Positions 8,047 to 17,836 of a stretch of DNA of 64,000 nt are shown here, one piece after another (position 1 is the stretch's first letter; each line of letters begins with the position of its first letter). The DNA is taken from the NCBI RefSeq assembly GCF_913063105.1, contig NZ_CAJXYQ010000005.1:62001-126000 (forward strand), written 5' to 3'. The notes beneath the pieces are model-generated. The model did not search any database. It saw nothing but the letters and a program-made list of their open reading frames with translations, and had not been told where the DNA came from. The translations under genes and the position numbers were made by a program. This DNA is from an uncultured Draconibacterium sp. GTDB lineage: Bacteria > Bacteroidota > Bacteroidia > Bacteroidales > Prolixibacteraceae.

Positions 8047-10776
8047 ATGAATAGGTCTGTGTTTCTTCATAAACATTTCAAATTATTTCTATTTCTTCTA
8101 TTAATTGTTTTTGGTTCGTGTGCAAACAGAGAAGTTGTGTTGGTGAGCAAAGACAACTGCCATGTACGTACTTCTTTTGGTAAAACCAAACTGGTGAATG
8201 TGCTCGAAGCTGCCGGTTATAAAGTTCTTCTGTCCGATTCGATGTTGCAAAATTCAGAAGTAAGAACCATTATAATTGGCCAAAAGGAAGATGAGTTTTT
8301 TAAAACGACAGCTGGAATCGAGGTAAATTTAAAGAGCGAAGGATTTTCAATTCAATCGGAGAATAATACCATAACGGTGTGCGGGGCAGATGCCACGGGA
8401 ACGCTTTACGCTTGCCAGGAATTGGCTGAAAGAATACAAAAGGAAGGAAAACTTCCGGAGCAGATTTCAATAAACGATCAGCCCGAAATGGTACTTCGAG
8501 GTACTTGTATTGGCTTGCAAAAAACTGAATATCTACCTGGGCGCCATGTTTATGAATATCCGTACACCCCTGAGAACTTCCCGTGGTTTTACGACCGTGA
8601 ACAGTGGATTCAATACCTCGATATGATGGTGGAAAACCGTTATAACTCGCTGTACTTGTGGAACGGGCATCCTTTTGCATCGTTGGTAAAACTCGCTGAT
8701 TATCCGTATGCCGTTGAAGTGGATGATGAAACCTTTAAACTGAATGAGGAAATGTTTGGTTTTATAACCGAAGAGGCAAATAAGCGCGGTATCTGGGTAA
8801 TTCAAATGTTTTACAATATCATTGTGTCAAAACCCTTTGCCGAGCACCACGGAATAAAAACACAGGAACGTAGCCGGCCCATAATTCCTTTAATTGCCGA
8901 TTATACACAGAAATCAGTAGCGGCTTTTATCGAAAAATATCCAAACGTTGGTTTGTTGGTTTGTTTAGGTGAAGCCATGCATACCATTGATGACGATGTG
9001 GAGTGGTTTACAAAAACCATAATTCCCGGGGTACAGGACGGATTGGAAAAACTGGGGCGAACCGATGAGCCTCCAATCGTTTTGCGCGGACACGACACCG
9101 ATGGTGAAAAGGTGATGACAGCTGCTCTACCGATATACAAGAATCTTTACACCATGTCGAAATATAATGGCGAGTCATTAACAACCTACGAACCGCGCGA
9201 TTCATGGGAATCGATTCCAAGGGCAATGAGCAACCTGGGGTCAATCCATATTTCAAACGTACATATTTTAGCCAACCTCGAGCCTTTCCGTTATGGTTCG
9301 CCCGATTTTATTCAGAAAAGTACACAAGCCATGCACGATATACAGGGAGCAAACGGCTTGCACCTGTATCCGCAAACATCATACTGGGATTGGCCGTATA
9401 CAGCCGATAAAGCCAATCCCAGAATAAATCAGATTGACCGTGACTGGATTTGGTACAAAGCCTGGGGGCGATATGCATGGGATTGCCGTCGCGACAGAAA
9501 TGAGGAAATTGATTTCTGGTCGGAACAACTGGCCGGATTTTACGGATGTGAAAAAGGTAGCAATGATATTCTGGAAGCTTACGAGCAAACCGGGGAAATT
9601 GCTCCAAAACTATTGCGCCGCTTTGGTATTTCGGATGGAAACCGGCAAACACTTTTGTTGGGAATGTTTATGAGCCAGTTGGTAAATCCACACAAATGGC
9701 ATGTATACAGTAACTTCTATTCATCAAACGGGCCGGAAGGCGAAATTCTGATCGATTATGCCCGCAAAGAATGGAACAACGAAAAACACAGCGGAGAATT
9801 ACCACCACAAATTATTAAGGAGGCAAAACAACACGGACGCCTTGCTGTTGAGGCAATTGATAGGGCAGCAAAACATGTTACAAACAATGTTGAAGAATTT
9901 GAGCGCCTGAAAAACGATGTGTATTGTTACAATGCCTTTGCCAATTTTTTCTACGAAAAAGTAAATGCCGCAATGTGGGTGTTGCGCTACAAATATTCAA
10001 ACGATGTGACCGACCTGGAAAAAGCGGTTCCCTATCTCGAAAAAAGCCTGGAGTACTGGAAAGAATTGGTAGCATTAACAAACGATACCTATTTGTATGC
10101 TAACAGTATGCAAACCCAGCAACGGCGTATACCAATTACCGGCCGCAATGGAACCAATAAAACCTGGACTGAAATGTTGCCACATTACCAAAACGAGCTG
10201 GACAATTTTAAACGAAACCTTGAAACCTTAAATTCGGGTGGAGCTGCCGGGGCAGAAATACCGGTGCTTCAACCAGCCAAAGTAAAGGTGTTAAATAAAG
10301 GTGTTAAAACATATTCGGTTGTACCGGGACAAAAAGCATACACCGATAACAATGCGGTAATAGAAGAAGCCGCTGAGGAATTAAACTTGCTAAAAGGTGT
10401 TCAGTTTAGCGATAAAAAACAACAGGAAGAAGGAACAGTGCTGCAGTTTGAGAACGACAAACCGGTTAAAGTGGTGGTGGGCTATTTTAACACCAACAGT
10501 TACACAGCCTTACGTCCGCCAACGCTTGAAACCAATGCTGCCGCTAACAACCGGGGGCAGGCCGACATTAAAATTGCCAATGCTATGCGCTTCAGTGGTT
10601 TATACCCGGTAAACATTTATACTTATCATTACGAAGCCGGAAAAAATGAATTAAAACTGGGGAAAGGCCGCGTATTGATTCTTGGTTTTATTGATGGCGA
10701 AAACGACATTAAAGTACACGATGCGGGAATCTCTGATAAAAATGATGGAATACCTGTTGACTGGTTATTTTACTAA
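8047..10776 (+). CDS. Large lipoprotein glycoside hydrolase, GH67/GH20-like N-domain plus TIM barrel, specificity unknown
   Basis: 909 residues with a lipobox at Cys25 (VFGSC). Residues ~30-130 resemble the alpha/beta domain that precedes the barrel in GH67 and GH20 enzymes (GADATGTLYACQELAERI). A TIM barrel follows from ~150: MVENRYNSLYLWNGHPF, VGLLVCLGEAMHT, PPIVLRGHDTDGE, GLHLYPQTSYWDWPY. A helical region and a C-terminal beta-domain end the protein. Acidic residues in CLGEAMHT and GHDTDGE are candidates for catalysis, but I cannot prove them. The next gene overlaps its stop by one base (TAATG), so translation is coupled. The hexuronate-type transporter further down the operon would fit a uronate-releasing enzyme; this is inference. 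Confidence 0.65.
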   Translation: MNRSVFLHKHFKLFLFLLLIVFGSCANREVVLVSKDNCHVRTSFGKTKLVNVLEAAGYKVLLSDSMLQNSEVRTIIIGQKEDEFFKTTAGIEVNLKSEGFSIQSENNTITVCGADATGTLYACQELAERIQKEGKLPEQISINDQPEMVLRGTCIGLQKTEYLPGRHVYEYPYTPENFPWFYDREQWIQYLDMMVENRYNSLYLWNGHPFASLVKLADYPYAVEVDDETFKLNEEMFGFITEEANKRGIWVIQMFYNIIVSKPFAEHHGIKTQERSRPIIPLIADYTQKSVAAFIEKYPNVGLLVCLGEAMHTIDDDVEWFTKTIIPGVQDGLEKLGRTDEPPIVLRGHDTDGEKVMTAALPIYKNLYTMSKYNGESLTTYEPRDSWESIPRAMSNLGSIHISNVHILANLEPFRYGSPDFIQKSTQAMHDIQGANGLHLYPQTSYWDWPYTADKANPRINQIDRDWIWYKAWGRYAWDCRRDRNEEIDFWSEQLAGFYGCEKGSNDILEAYEQTGEIAPKLLRRFGISDGNRQTLLLGMFMSQLVNPHKWHVYSNFYSSNGPEGEILIDYARKEWNNEKHSGELPPQIIKEAKQHGRLAVEAIDRAAKHVTNNVEEFERLKNDVYCYNAFANFFYEKVNAAMWVLRYKYSNDVTDLEKAVPYLEKSLEYWKELVALTNDTYLYANSMQTQQRRIPITGRNGTNKTWTEMLPHYQNELDNFKRNLETLNSGGAAGAEIPVLQPAKVKVLNKGVKTYSVVPGQKAYTDNNAVIEEAAEELNLLKGVQFSDKKQQEEGTVLQFENDKPVKVVVGYFNTNSYTALRPPTLETNAAANNRGQADIKIANAMRFSGLYPVNIYTYHYEAGKNELKLGKGRVLILGFIDGENDIKVHDAGISDKNDGIPVDWLFY

Positions 10777-13700
10777 TGAGAAAGAATTTAATCAAACAAT
10801 ATCGGGAAAAAAGCAGGAAGCTGGCCATTTTTTTAGTGGCCGGCTTACTGCTTTTTGGGTGCGAAAAGCAAGATAAAATAAGGCTTGTAAAAAGCCTGAA
10901 CAGCGACTGGCTTACAGTCGCAAACGATACAAACAAACTGGCTTTTCAGGGCTTTCATGAAAAAGATTTCAATACACAAAACTGGCAGCCAGTAGATGTT
11001 CCGCACAACTGGGACGACTATGGTGGCTACCGGCGTTTGCGCCACGGAAACCGCCATGGCTACGCCTGGTATCGCAAAACATTTACAGTTGAAAATGCCA
11101 ATTCGGCAAAGCGGTATTTTCTGTTTTTCGAAGGAGTGGGCTCGTATGCAACGGTGTGGTTAAATGGCGATTCTATAGGTTACCACGCCGGGGGCAGAAC
11201 CACTTTTACACTTGATGCAACTCCATACATCAATTTTGAAGGTGAAAATTTATTGGCAGTTCGGGCCGATCATCCTTCTGATATAAGAGATTTACCGTGG
11301 GTGTGTGGTGGTTGTAGTCCCGAATGGGGATTTTGCGAAGGCAGCCAGCCCATGGGCATTTTCAGGCCCGTGCATTTAGTGGAAACCGCTCCGGTGCGTG
11401 TTCAACCTTTTGGGGTGCACATTTGGAACGACAATACAATTAATACTGCCGAAGCAACCCTAAATCTTACAACTGAACTTAAAAATTATAACAACAACCC
11501 GGGAAAAGTAACAGTGAAAAACATACTTCTGGATAAAACTGGTAAAACAATCGCTGTTGCAGAAACGGAAGTTGAACTGGAAGCCGGGCAATCAGATACC
11601 ATTAAACAGACCTTTGAAAAGATTGAAAATCCACAGCTTTGGTCGCTGGAGGATCCTTACCTATACACCGTTGAATCCTGCATTTTTGCAAATGGGAAAT
11701 GTGTGGATAAAGTAAGTACGCCCTATGGTATCCGAACGATTAAGTGGGACATTTTTGGTGAAAATCCATCCAACCGGTTTTATTTAAACGATAAGCCTGT
11801 TTTTATTAACGGAACTGCCGAGTATGAGCACATGTTTGGACAGGGGCACGCGTTTTTTTACGAACAAATAAAAGCCCGGGTTGAGCAGGTAAAAGCAATG
11901 GGCTACAATGCTTTTCGAGATGGGCATCAGCCTCACAACCTGCGCTACCAAAATGCATGGGATAGATCGGGTATACTTTGGTGGCCACAAATGTCGGCGC
12001 ATATCTGGTTCGATAATCCGGAGTTCAGAAAAAACTTTAAGTCGCTGTTAACCGATTGGGTAAAAGAGCGTCGCAACAGTCCGTCGATAATACTTTGGGG
12101 ACTTGAAAATGAAAGCACCCTACCTGAAGGTTTTGCAAAAGAGTGTACAGAACTTATTCGTAAGCTCGATCCAACAACATCAACGCAACGCCTGGTAACC
12201 ACCTGTAACGGTGGCTCCGGTACCGACTGGAATGTGATTCAAAACTGGTCGGGAACTTATGGTGGCGATCCTGAAAATTATGCCAACGAACTTTCGGAGC
12301 AATTGTTGAATGGTGAATATGGAGCCTGGAGAAGCATTGATTTGCATACGGAAGGTGAGTTTGATCAGAAAGGGATTTACAGCGAAGATCGTTTTAACTT
12401 GCTGATGGAATCAAAAATAAGGCTTGGCGAACAGGCTGCTGATAAAAGTTGCGGACAGTTTCATTGGCTGTTAACTTCGCACGACAATCCCGGGCGTACA
12501 CAAAGTGGCGAAGGATTGCGCGATATCGACCGCGTGGGACCGGTAAATTACAAAGGCGCGCTAAGCATTTGGGGCGAACCGCTCGATGTGTTTTACCTGT
12601 ACCGAGCCAATTATGCACCCAAAGAAACCGAACCAATGGTGTACATTGTATCGCATACCTGGCCCGACAGGTGGACAAAGCCCGGAATAAAAAGCGGAAT
12701 ACGACTATTTACGAATTGCGACGAGGTGGAGCTTTTTAATGGCTTAAAAACCAATTCGCTTGGCCGGAAAAAACGAGGACCTGTTGGAACGCATATTGTT
12801 TTTAATGAGGTGAACATACAGCAAAATATGCTATACGCCGTTGGCTATGTAAACGGTAAAGAAGTTGCTACCGATGTGGTGCTGGTAAACCATCTGCCTA
12901 AGGCCGAAAATATTGAAGACTTGTCAGGAGACATACAGCCCTTAACCAATGATGCGTACAATTACCTTTACCGGGTGAATTGTGGAGGCGGTGATTACAC
13001 CGATGCCGCGGGAAACGTGTGGATGGCTGACGTTCATCGAACGGATGAAAAATCATGGGGATCAAAATCATGGACGGACGATTATGACGGATTACCCGCA
13101 TTTTACGGCAGCCAGCGCTCTACCAACGATCCAATTAAAGGAACCAATGAGTGGCCATTGATTCAAACTTTTCGTTATGGCCGCCATAAGCTGAGCTATC
13201 ATTTTCCTCTGCCGGATGGCAAGTATAAACTCGAGTTGTTTTTTGCCGAACCCTGGTACGGAACGGGAGGTGGAATGAATTGCGACGACTGGCGCGTTTT
13301 TGATGTGTCGGTGAATGATCAGGTTGTGATAAATGACCTTGATATTTGGGAAGAAGCCGGACACGATAACTTGTTGAAAAAAACCATTGACGCTGATATA
13401 AGCGGAGGAGAACTGAAGATCTCATTCCCGCAGGTAAAAGCCGGGCAGGCTGTAATTTCTGCTATTGCCATTTCTTCTGCCAATCGTGCACTAAAACCGG
13501 CTAAAGCTTCCGAACGATTGATTTCCACATTGAATGGCAAGAACGACGAGTGGCAAGCAAAAACGTGGTTAACCACTGGCTGCCGTCAGTTTAATAATAA
13601 ACAGGCCTGTTTTAGTAGCTTAGCACCCGAGTTGTATGCAACAGAATGGATTCAGGGGCCGGCTGTAATTAAACCATCACAAGCTTTGCCTTCGTTTGTA

Positions 13701-14336
13701 TTATCAGCAAAAGCACAGGTTTTTATTGGCATTGATACATGCATGGCACATCAACCTGGTTGGCTAAAAAACTGGGTGCCGCTGGAAAAATACCTTACCA
13801 CAACCTTCAACGAATCAAGCACCTATCAGCTCTATAAAAAGCAGTTTGAGAAAGGGGTTGAGGTGCAGCTTGAAAAACTGTCGGAGGCAGAATTTAATAT
13901 GTATCCTGTTATGGTTGCTCCCGCAACTTTGCTCGACGACCCTATTGATTTGCGTGAAACAACTACCTGGCAGGCCGAAGACGGAAAAGCCCTGGGAGCG
14001 GCAAGAATTATCAGCCATCTGGAAAAAGAATGTTTGTACACTCCGGGAAGTAGAGGAACCATGGGGGTGATTTTTCAGGTGGGACTGGCTTCGAAATATG
14101 GTTTGCATTTCCGCTACATTAACCTTTCGGGTGATGAATTGAATGCTGATGTGAAAATTATTGCTGCCGATGGGCGTGTGATGTGGGCCGGAGAATGGAC
14201 TTTCCCAGCAACTCCCGATAAATGGAAAAGCTACCGAACCGATACGCAAACAACGATAAACGCAGGGACGTATACCATTGAGATTACACCAAAAGGCGAA
14301 GGCGATTTTTATGTGGATTGGCTAAAAGTACAGTAA
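10776..14336 (+). CDS. GH2 lipoprotein with malectin-like and CBM-like C-terminal domains
   Basis: 1186 residues, lipobox at Cys29 (LLFGC). GH2 sandwich domain first (VDVPHNWDDYGG, HGYAWYRKTF), then an Ig-like domain, then the barrel: HGNRHG and RDGHQPHN near the active site, acid/base Glu446 in ILWGLENES, and probable nucleophile Glu514 in NGEYGAW. After the barrel comes a malectin-like domain (YRVNCGGGDYTDAAGNVWMAD, ~730-900) and a final sandwich (WQAEDGKALGAARI to DFYVDWLKVQ, ~1075-1186) resembling carbohydrate-binding modules of the CBM35 type. Malectin domains bind sugars, so the enzyme is probably held on its polymer. It overlaps the previous stop by one base and is followed by the UroD-like genes after 9 bp. 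Confidence 0.87.
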   Translation: MRKNLIKQYREKSRKLAIFLVAGLLLFGCEKQDKIRLVKSLNSDWLTVANDTNKLAFQGFHEKDFNTQNWQPVDVPHNWDDYGGYRRLRHGNRHGYAWYRKTFTVENANSAKRYFLFFEGVGSYATVWLNGDSIGYHAGGRTTFTLDATPYINFEGENLLAVRADHPSDIRDLPWVCGGCSPEWGFCEGSQPMGIFRPVHLVETAPVRVQPFGVHIWNDNTINTAEATLNLTTELKNYNNNPGKVTVKNILLDKTGKTIAVAETEVELEAGQSDTIKQTFEKIENPQLWSLEDPYLYTVESCIFANGKCVDKVSTPYGIRTIKWDIFGENPSNRFYLNDKPVFINGTAEYEHMFGQGHAFFYEQIKARVEQVKAMGYNAFRDGHQPHNLRYQNAWDRSGILWWPQMSAHIWFDNPEFRKNFKSLLTDWVKERRNSPSIILWGLENESTLPEGFAKECTELIRKLDPTTSTQRLVTTCNGGSGTDWNVIQNWSGTYGGDPENYANELSEQLLNGEYGAWRSIDLHTEGEFDQKGIYSEDRFNLLMESKIRLGEQAADKSCGQFHWLLTSHDNPGRTQSGEGLRDIDRVGPVNYKGALSIWGEPLDVFYLYRANYAPKETEPMVYIVSHTWPDRWTKPGIKSGIRLFTNCDEVELFNGLKTNSLGRKKRGPVGTHIVFNEVNIQQNMLYAVGYVNGKEVATDVVLVNHLPKAENIEDLSGDIQPLTNDAYNYLYRVNCGGGDYTDAAGNVWMADVHRTDEKSWGSKSWTDDYDGLPAFYGSQRSTNDPIKGTNEWPLIQTFRYGRHKLSYHFPLPDGKYKLELFFAEPWYGTGGGMNCDDWRVFDVSVNDQVVINDLDIWEEAGHDNLLKKTIDADISGGELKISFPQVKAGQAVISAIAISSANRALKPAKASERLISTLNGKNDEWQAKTWLTTGCRQFNNKQACFSSLAPELYATEWIQGPAVIKPSQALPSFVLSAKAQVFIGIDTCMAHQPGWLKNWVPLEKYLTTTFNESSTYQLYKKQFEKGVEVQLEKLSEAEFNMYPVMVAPATLLDDPIDLRETTTWQAEDGKALGAARIISHLEKECLYTPGSRGTMGVIFQVGLASKYGLHFRYINLSGDELNADVKIIAADGRVMWAGEWTFPATPDKWKSYRTDTQTTINAGTYTIEITPKGEGDFYVDWLKVQ

Positions 14337-14345
14337 GGTAAATTA

Positions 14346-15419
14346 TTGATGACGAATAGAATAGAAAATACAGTTAAGCTACCGGTTGATATTGTTTTGG
14401 CACCCGAGTGGTGGTACTATAACGAAAAAATTACCTTCGATGAAGACTTTTTTTACCACCCGCTGCGGAGAGTGGAAGTGGAACAGCAAATGGAAAAAGC
14501 GCTTTACGAACGCTGGGGTAAATATGGCCTGGGGGAACACCGAAACGAGCAACGCCCCGAAATTGGAGCAGTGCACCTGGCAGCAGGATTTTTACTGTCG
14601 GAAATGCTGGGCTGTCAGGTAAATTACACCGAAGCACATCCGCCACAGGTAGTTGCAGCCAATTGTGCCGACTTAAGCATTGATGGGCAAAAAATATTCT
14701 CATCTCCGGCCTTTAAAAAAATGCTTAAACTTTGGGAAGGCCTGAAAAGTAAGCACGGCTACCTGAGTGGCGATATTAACTGGGGAGGTATACTAAATTT
14801 AGCAATGGATTTACGTGGCGATTCCATTTTTACAGATATGATGCTGGAGCCCGAAAAAGTAAAAGATTATTTTACACAGATTGCTGCAGTTATTAGCAAG
14901 TTTACCGCCTTAATGGAAGAAGAAACCAAAACCACTTCCATATCGGTAAACCGCTTGCTTCGTCAGTTTCAGAAACCGGTATTTTTACATTCAGAGTGCA
15001 GTCATACCATGATTTCAGCTGATGATTATGAGTATTTTCTCTTGCCTTTTGATATTGCCTGGAGCAAACAACACCGGCCTTTTGGTATTCATTATTGTGG
15101 CCCTGATCCGCATCGAATGGCCGGGCAATTTGCAAAGATTCCTCAGCTCGATTTTCTGGATGTAGGCTGGGGCGGCGATGTGGCCGTTCTCCGGAAATAT
15201 TTGCCAAATACTTTTCTGAACATCAGGCTTAGCCCTGTGGATATGATTACTCAAAACAACGAAGAAATAAAACGGTCAATTGTTGAACGCGTAAAACAAT
15301 CAAACAGTAAGACTCTAACCGGAGTCTGTTGCATAAATATTGACGAGAAAATTACAGACGAGAAAATAACTACCCTTTTTGAAACAGTGGAAGAATTGCG
15401 AAAAGAAACAGCCTTATGA
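14346..15419 (+). CDS. Uroporphyrinogen-decarboxylase-family protein with MtaA-type zinc motif (first of a pair)
   Basis: 357 residues, no signal peptide, hence cytoplasmic. The sequence has the UroD/cobalamin-independent methyltransferase fold pattern but not the HemE arginine signature at its N-terminus. It carries HxCG (His249, Cys251 in IHYCGPDP) and a later cysteine pair (Cys328/Cys329 in GVCCIN). In the corrinoid:coenzyme M methyltransferases MtaA and MtbA, a His-x-Cys plus a distant Cys binds zinc that activates a thiol, so a methyl-transfer role is more likely than haem synthesis. It follows a GH2 gene by 9 bp and overlaps the second UroD-like gene by 4 bases (ATGA), so the two are made together and may form a complex. 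Substrate unknown. No corrinoid-binding protein is in the window. Confidence 0.8.
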   Translation: MMTNRIENTVKLPVDIVLAPEWWYYNEKITFDEDFFYHPLRRVEVEQQMEKALYERWGKYGLGEHRNEQRPEIGAVHLAAGFLLSEMLGCQVNYTEAHPPQVVAANCADLSIDGQKIFSSPAFKKMLKLWEGLKSKHGYLSGDINWGGILNLAMDLRGDSIFTDMMLEPEKVKDYFTQIAAVISKFTALMEEETKTTSISVNRLLRQFQKPVFLHSECSHTMISADDYEYFLLPFDIAWSKQHRPFGIHYCGPDPHRMAGQFAKIPQLDFLDVGWGGDVAVLRKYLPNTFLNIRLSPVDMITQNNEEIKRSIVERVKQSNSKTLTGVCCINIDEKITDEKITTLFETVEELRKETAL

Positions 15420-16540
15420 AAAAATTTAATACAGCATTAGCCGATTCGCAAGCCAGTGCGGTTGTGCCAGTAAAACCTAAAAATTTTGATTTCGACCAGT
15501 ACGAAAACTATGCCTCTGCTTTAAACCAAAAGTGTGCCGATTTTTGGATGTCTGAAACCGGTGTTTTGGTCTATCGCCGTATGCGTGTGGCCGAATGTTT
15601 TTCGTTTGGCTGTCGGAACAAAGAGCTTTCGCTTGAATTGCAGTTGGGGGCGCTGTTACAGAGTATGGAATACAAGGCCGATGTACCTAATTTTTTAGAA
15701 CCCTGGTATGGTATTGGAACAATTGCGAGTGCTTATGGAAACGAGTATATTTGGAAAGAAGGAAATGCACCTGCCCTTAAAGCACAGTTCAATTCGCTTG
15801 ATGAAGTGTTGGCATATCAGCCAAAATCGGTAACAAAAACAAGCATTGGCAAACATACCCTCAATATGATTGAGTATTTTATGGACAAAACAAAAGGCCG
15901 TCTTCCGGTTTCTTTTACCGATTCACAATCGCCACTGAATATTGTGGCGCACCTGCTTCCGCTCGATCAGTTTTTTATTGAGGTATTGATGAATCCTGAA
16001 AAAGTGCAGGAGTTGTTTAATATTCTTGCCGAGCTTTCTGTTGAATTTAATCGAGAGCAGAAAAAATTAATAGGCGATGCACTGGTTTTTCCGGGACATG
16101 GTTTTTCATCATCAGTAGCCTGGCAAGGATTGGGACTTAGCGATGACAATGCGATAATGATTGCGCCCGAACAATACACTGAACTGGCTGTACCTTCAGC
16201 AAAAAAGATTTGCGATCCATACGGAGGTGTGGTTTTTCATTCGTGTGGCGATTGGTCGAATTGGATTGATGCAGTGCTAAAAATAGACGGATTAAAAATG
16301 GCCGATGCAGCTTTTTCGCCTCAAACCGATCCTGGAGCAACTAACAACCTGGAGGCTTTTCATGCTTTTGCAAATACAGGAATTGTGCTAAATGCACGAA
16401 TCGTTGGAGATTTGGAAACCATTGAAGAACAGGTGAAACGATTGTGGGTGCCCGGTATGAAATTGATAGTTGTTACCTATTGCGAAACGCCCGAAGAGCA
16501 GCAAATAGCCTGGCAACGAATAAATGAAATCTGTAGCTAA
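15416..16540 (+). CDS. Uroporphyrinogen-decarboxylase-family protein with MtaA-type zinc motif (second of a pair)
   Basis: 374 residues, cytoplasmic. Clear UroD-family body: GHGFSSSVAWQGLGLSDDNAIMIAPEQY precedes the zinc-type motif HSCGDW (His275, Cys277), and a third candidate ligand is Cys356 in VTYCETPEEQ, spaced as in MtaA-like enzymes. It is clearly diverged from its upstream partner, so this is not a recent duplication. Overlap with the first gene (ATGA) implies translational coupling. It precedes the MFS transporter by 26 bp. The two proteins together with secreted hydrolases and a sugar-acid carrier suggest action on an imported monosaccharide, for instance removal of an O-methyl group; that is a hypothesis from motif and context only. 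Confidence 0.8.
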   Translation: MKKFNTALADSQASAVVPVKPKNFDFDQYENYASALNQKCADFWMSETGVLVYRRMRVAECFSFGCRNKELSLELQLGALLQSMEYKADVPNFLEPWYGIGTIASAYGNEYIWKEGNAPALKAQFNSLDEVLAYQPKSVTKTSIGKHTLNMIEYFMDKTKGRLPVSFTDSQSPLNIVAHLLPLDQFFIEVLMNPEKVQELFNILAELSVEFNREQKKLIGDALVFPGHGFSSSVAWQGLGLSDDNAIMIAPEQYTELAVPSAKKICDPYGGVVFHSCGDWSNWIDAVLKIDGLKMADAAFSPQTDPGATNNLEAFHAFANTGIVLNARIVGDLETIEEQVKRLWVPGMKLIVVTYCETPEEQQIAWQRINEICS

Positions 16541-16566
16541 TCAAATAAAAACAAAACCTAAAACGA

Positions 16567-17835
16567 ATGAACAACGCAACAACAAAAATAGGAAATTACC
16601 GCTGGCGAATTGTAGTGCTGCTGTTTTTTGCCACTACTATAAATTACATCGACCGCCAGGTGCTCGGTATTCTAGCGCCTGAATTACAGGAGCTTTTTAA
16701 CTGGTCAGAATCTGATTATGGTTTTATTATTATGGCCTTTCAAATTGCCTACGCCATTGGTTTGCTAACCACCGGCTCCATTCTCGATCGCATTGGAACC
16801 AAACGCGGATTTTCAATTGCCATTGTTTTGTGGAGCATTGCAGGAATGGCGCATGCGGCTGCCCGCAGTGTATTTGGTTTTGCCCTATCGCGATTTGCTT
16901 TGGGTATTGGCGAATCTGCCAATTTCCCGGCAGCTGTTAAAACGGTAGCCGAATGGTTTCCTAAAAAGGAACGGGCACTGGCTACGGGTATTTTTAACTC
17001 GGGGCCAAATGTTGGCGCCATTGTTACCCCCTTGCTAATTCCATTAATTGCGCTGGCATGGGGCTGGCAATGGGCCTTTGTAATTACCGGTGCGCTGGGG
17101 TTTGTTTGGCTGCTTTTTTGGATGTATACCTACAAACGCCCTGAAAAAAACGAAAAACTGAGCGATGCTGAACGCGCTTATATTTTGCAGGATGGTGAAG
17201 AGCCGGTACAGCAATCTATCCCATGGCGTAAAATAATTGGCCATAAGCAAACGCTGGGTATTTGTTTGGCGCGTTTTGTTACCGACCCAATCTGGTGGTT
17301 TTTTCTGTATTGGTTGCCCAAGTTTTTAAACTCGAATTATGGCATCGATCTTACCAATATTGGTTTGCCGCTGGTTACTATTTACGTCATCTCTATCGGT
17401 GGATCGATTCTTGGAGGGTGGATTTCTTCGCAACTCATAAACAAAGGAAAGAATCCGGTGGCAGCGCGAAAAGTAACTATTTTGCTAATGGCTGTTTTAG
17501 TGGTGCCTATCTACTTTGTTTCAGGTATATCAAACATGTGGCTGGCCGTGCTTTTTATTGCCATGGCTGCTTTTGCACACCAGGGGTATGCCGCCAATAT
17601 TTTTACCATCGTTTCTGATATTTATCCGAAAAATGCAGTAGGCTCAATGGTTGGATTATCGGGTTTTGCAGGCGCAATTGGCGGAGTGTTGTTTTCGGCA
17701 GCAGTAGGGCTGATTCTTGAATTTACAGGCAGTTATCATGTAGTATTCGGAATTGCCAGTTTAGCTTACCTGGTGTGTTGGCTGGTATTGAAACTATTTG
17801 TTCCGGATAACCGGGTAATTAGAATTGAACCTTAA
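16567..17835 (+). CDS. MFS transporter of the hexuronate (ExuT-like) anion:cation symporter family
   Basis: 422 residues with about twelve hydrophobic segments. It matches the ExuT/anion:cation symporter subgroup: NYIDRQVLGILAPELQ after the first helix, the MFS motif DRIGTKRGF between helices 2 and 3, and RFALGIGESANFPAAVKTVAEWFP near residue 110, a segment characteristic of hexuronate and tartrate carriers. It should import a sugar acid across the inner membrane with a proton. It is in the middle of the hydrolase/UroD operon, so its cargo is probably a uronate or aldonate released by the flanking enzymes. The next gene begins 1 bp after the stop. Confidence 0.88.
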   Translation: MNNATTKIGNYRWRIVVLLFFATTINYIDRQVLGILAPELQELFNWSESDYGFIIMAFQIAYAIGLLTTGSILDRIGTKRGFSIAIVLWSIAGMAHAAARSVFGFALSRFALGIGESANFPAAVKTVAEWFPKKERALATGIFNSGPNVGAIVTPLLIPLIALAWGWQWAFVITGALGFVWLLFWMYTYKRPEKNEKLSDAERAYILQDGEEPVQQSIPWRKIIGHKQTLGICLARFVTDPIWWFFLYWLPKFLNSNYGIDLTNIGLPLVTIYVISIGGSILGGWISSQLINKGKNPVAARKVTILLMAVLVVPIYFVSGISNMWLAVLFIAMAAFAHQGYAANIFTIVSDIYPKNAVGSMVGLSGFAGAIGGVLFSAAVGLILEFTGSYHVVFGIASLAYLVCWLVLKLFVPDNRVIRIEP

Positions 17836-17836
17836 A

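Noticed and set aside
14346..16540. HemE-type haem biosynthesis genes
   Set aside because: Zinc-type His-x-Cys motifs, absence of the HemE N-terminal signature and the PUL context speak against uroporphyrinogen decarboxylation.
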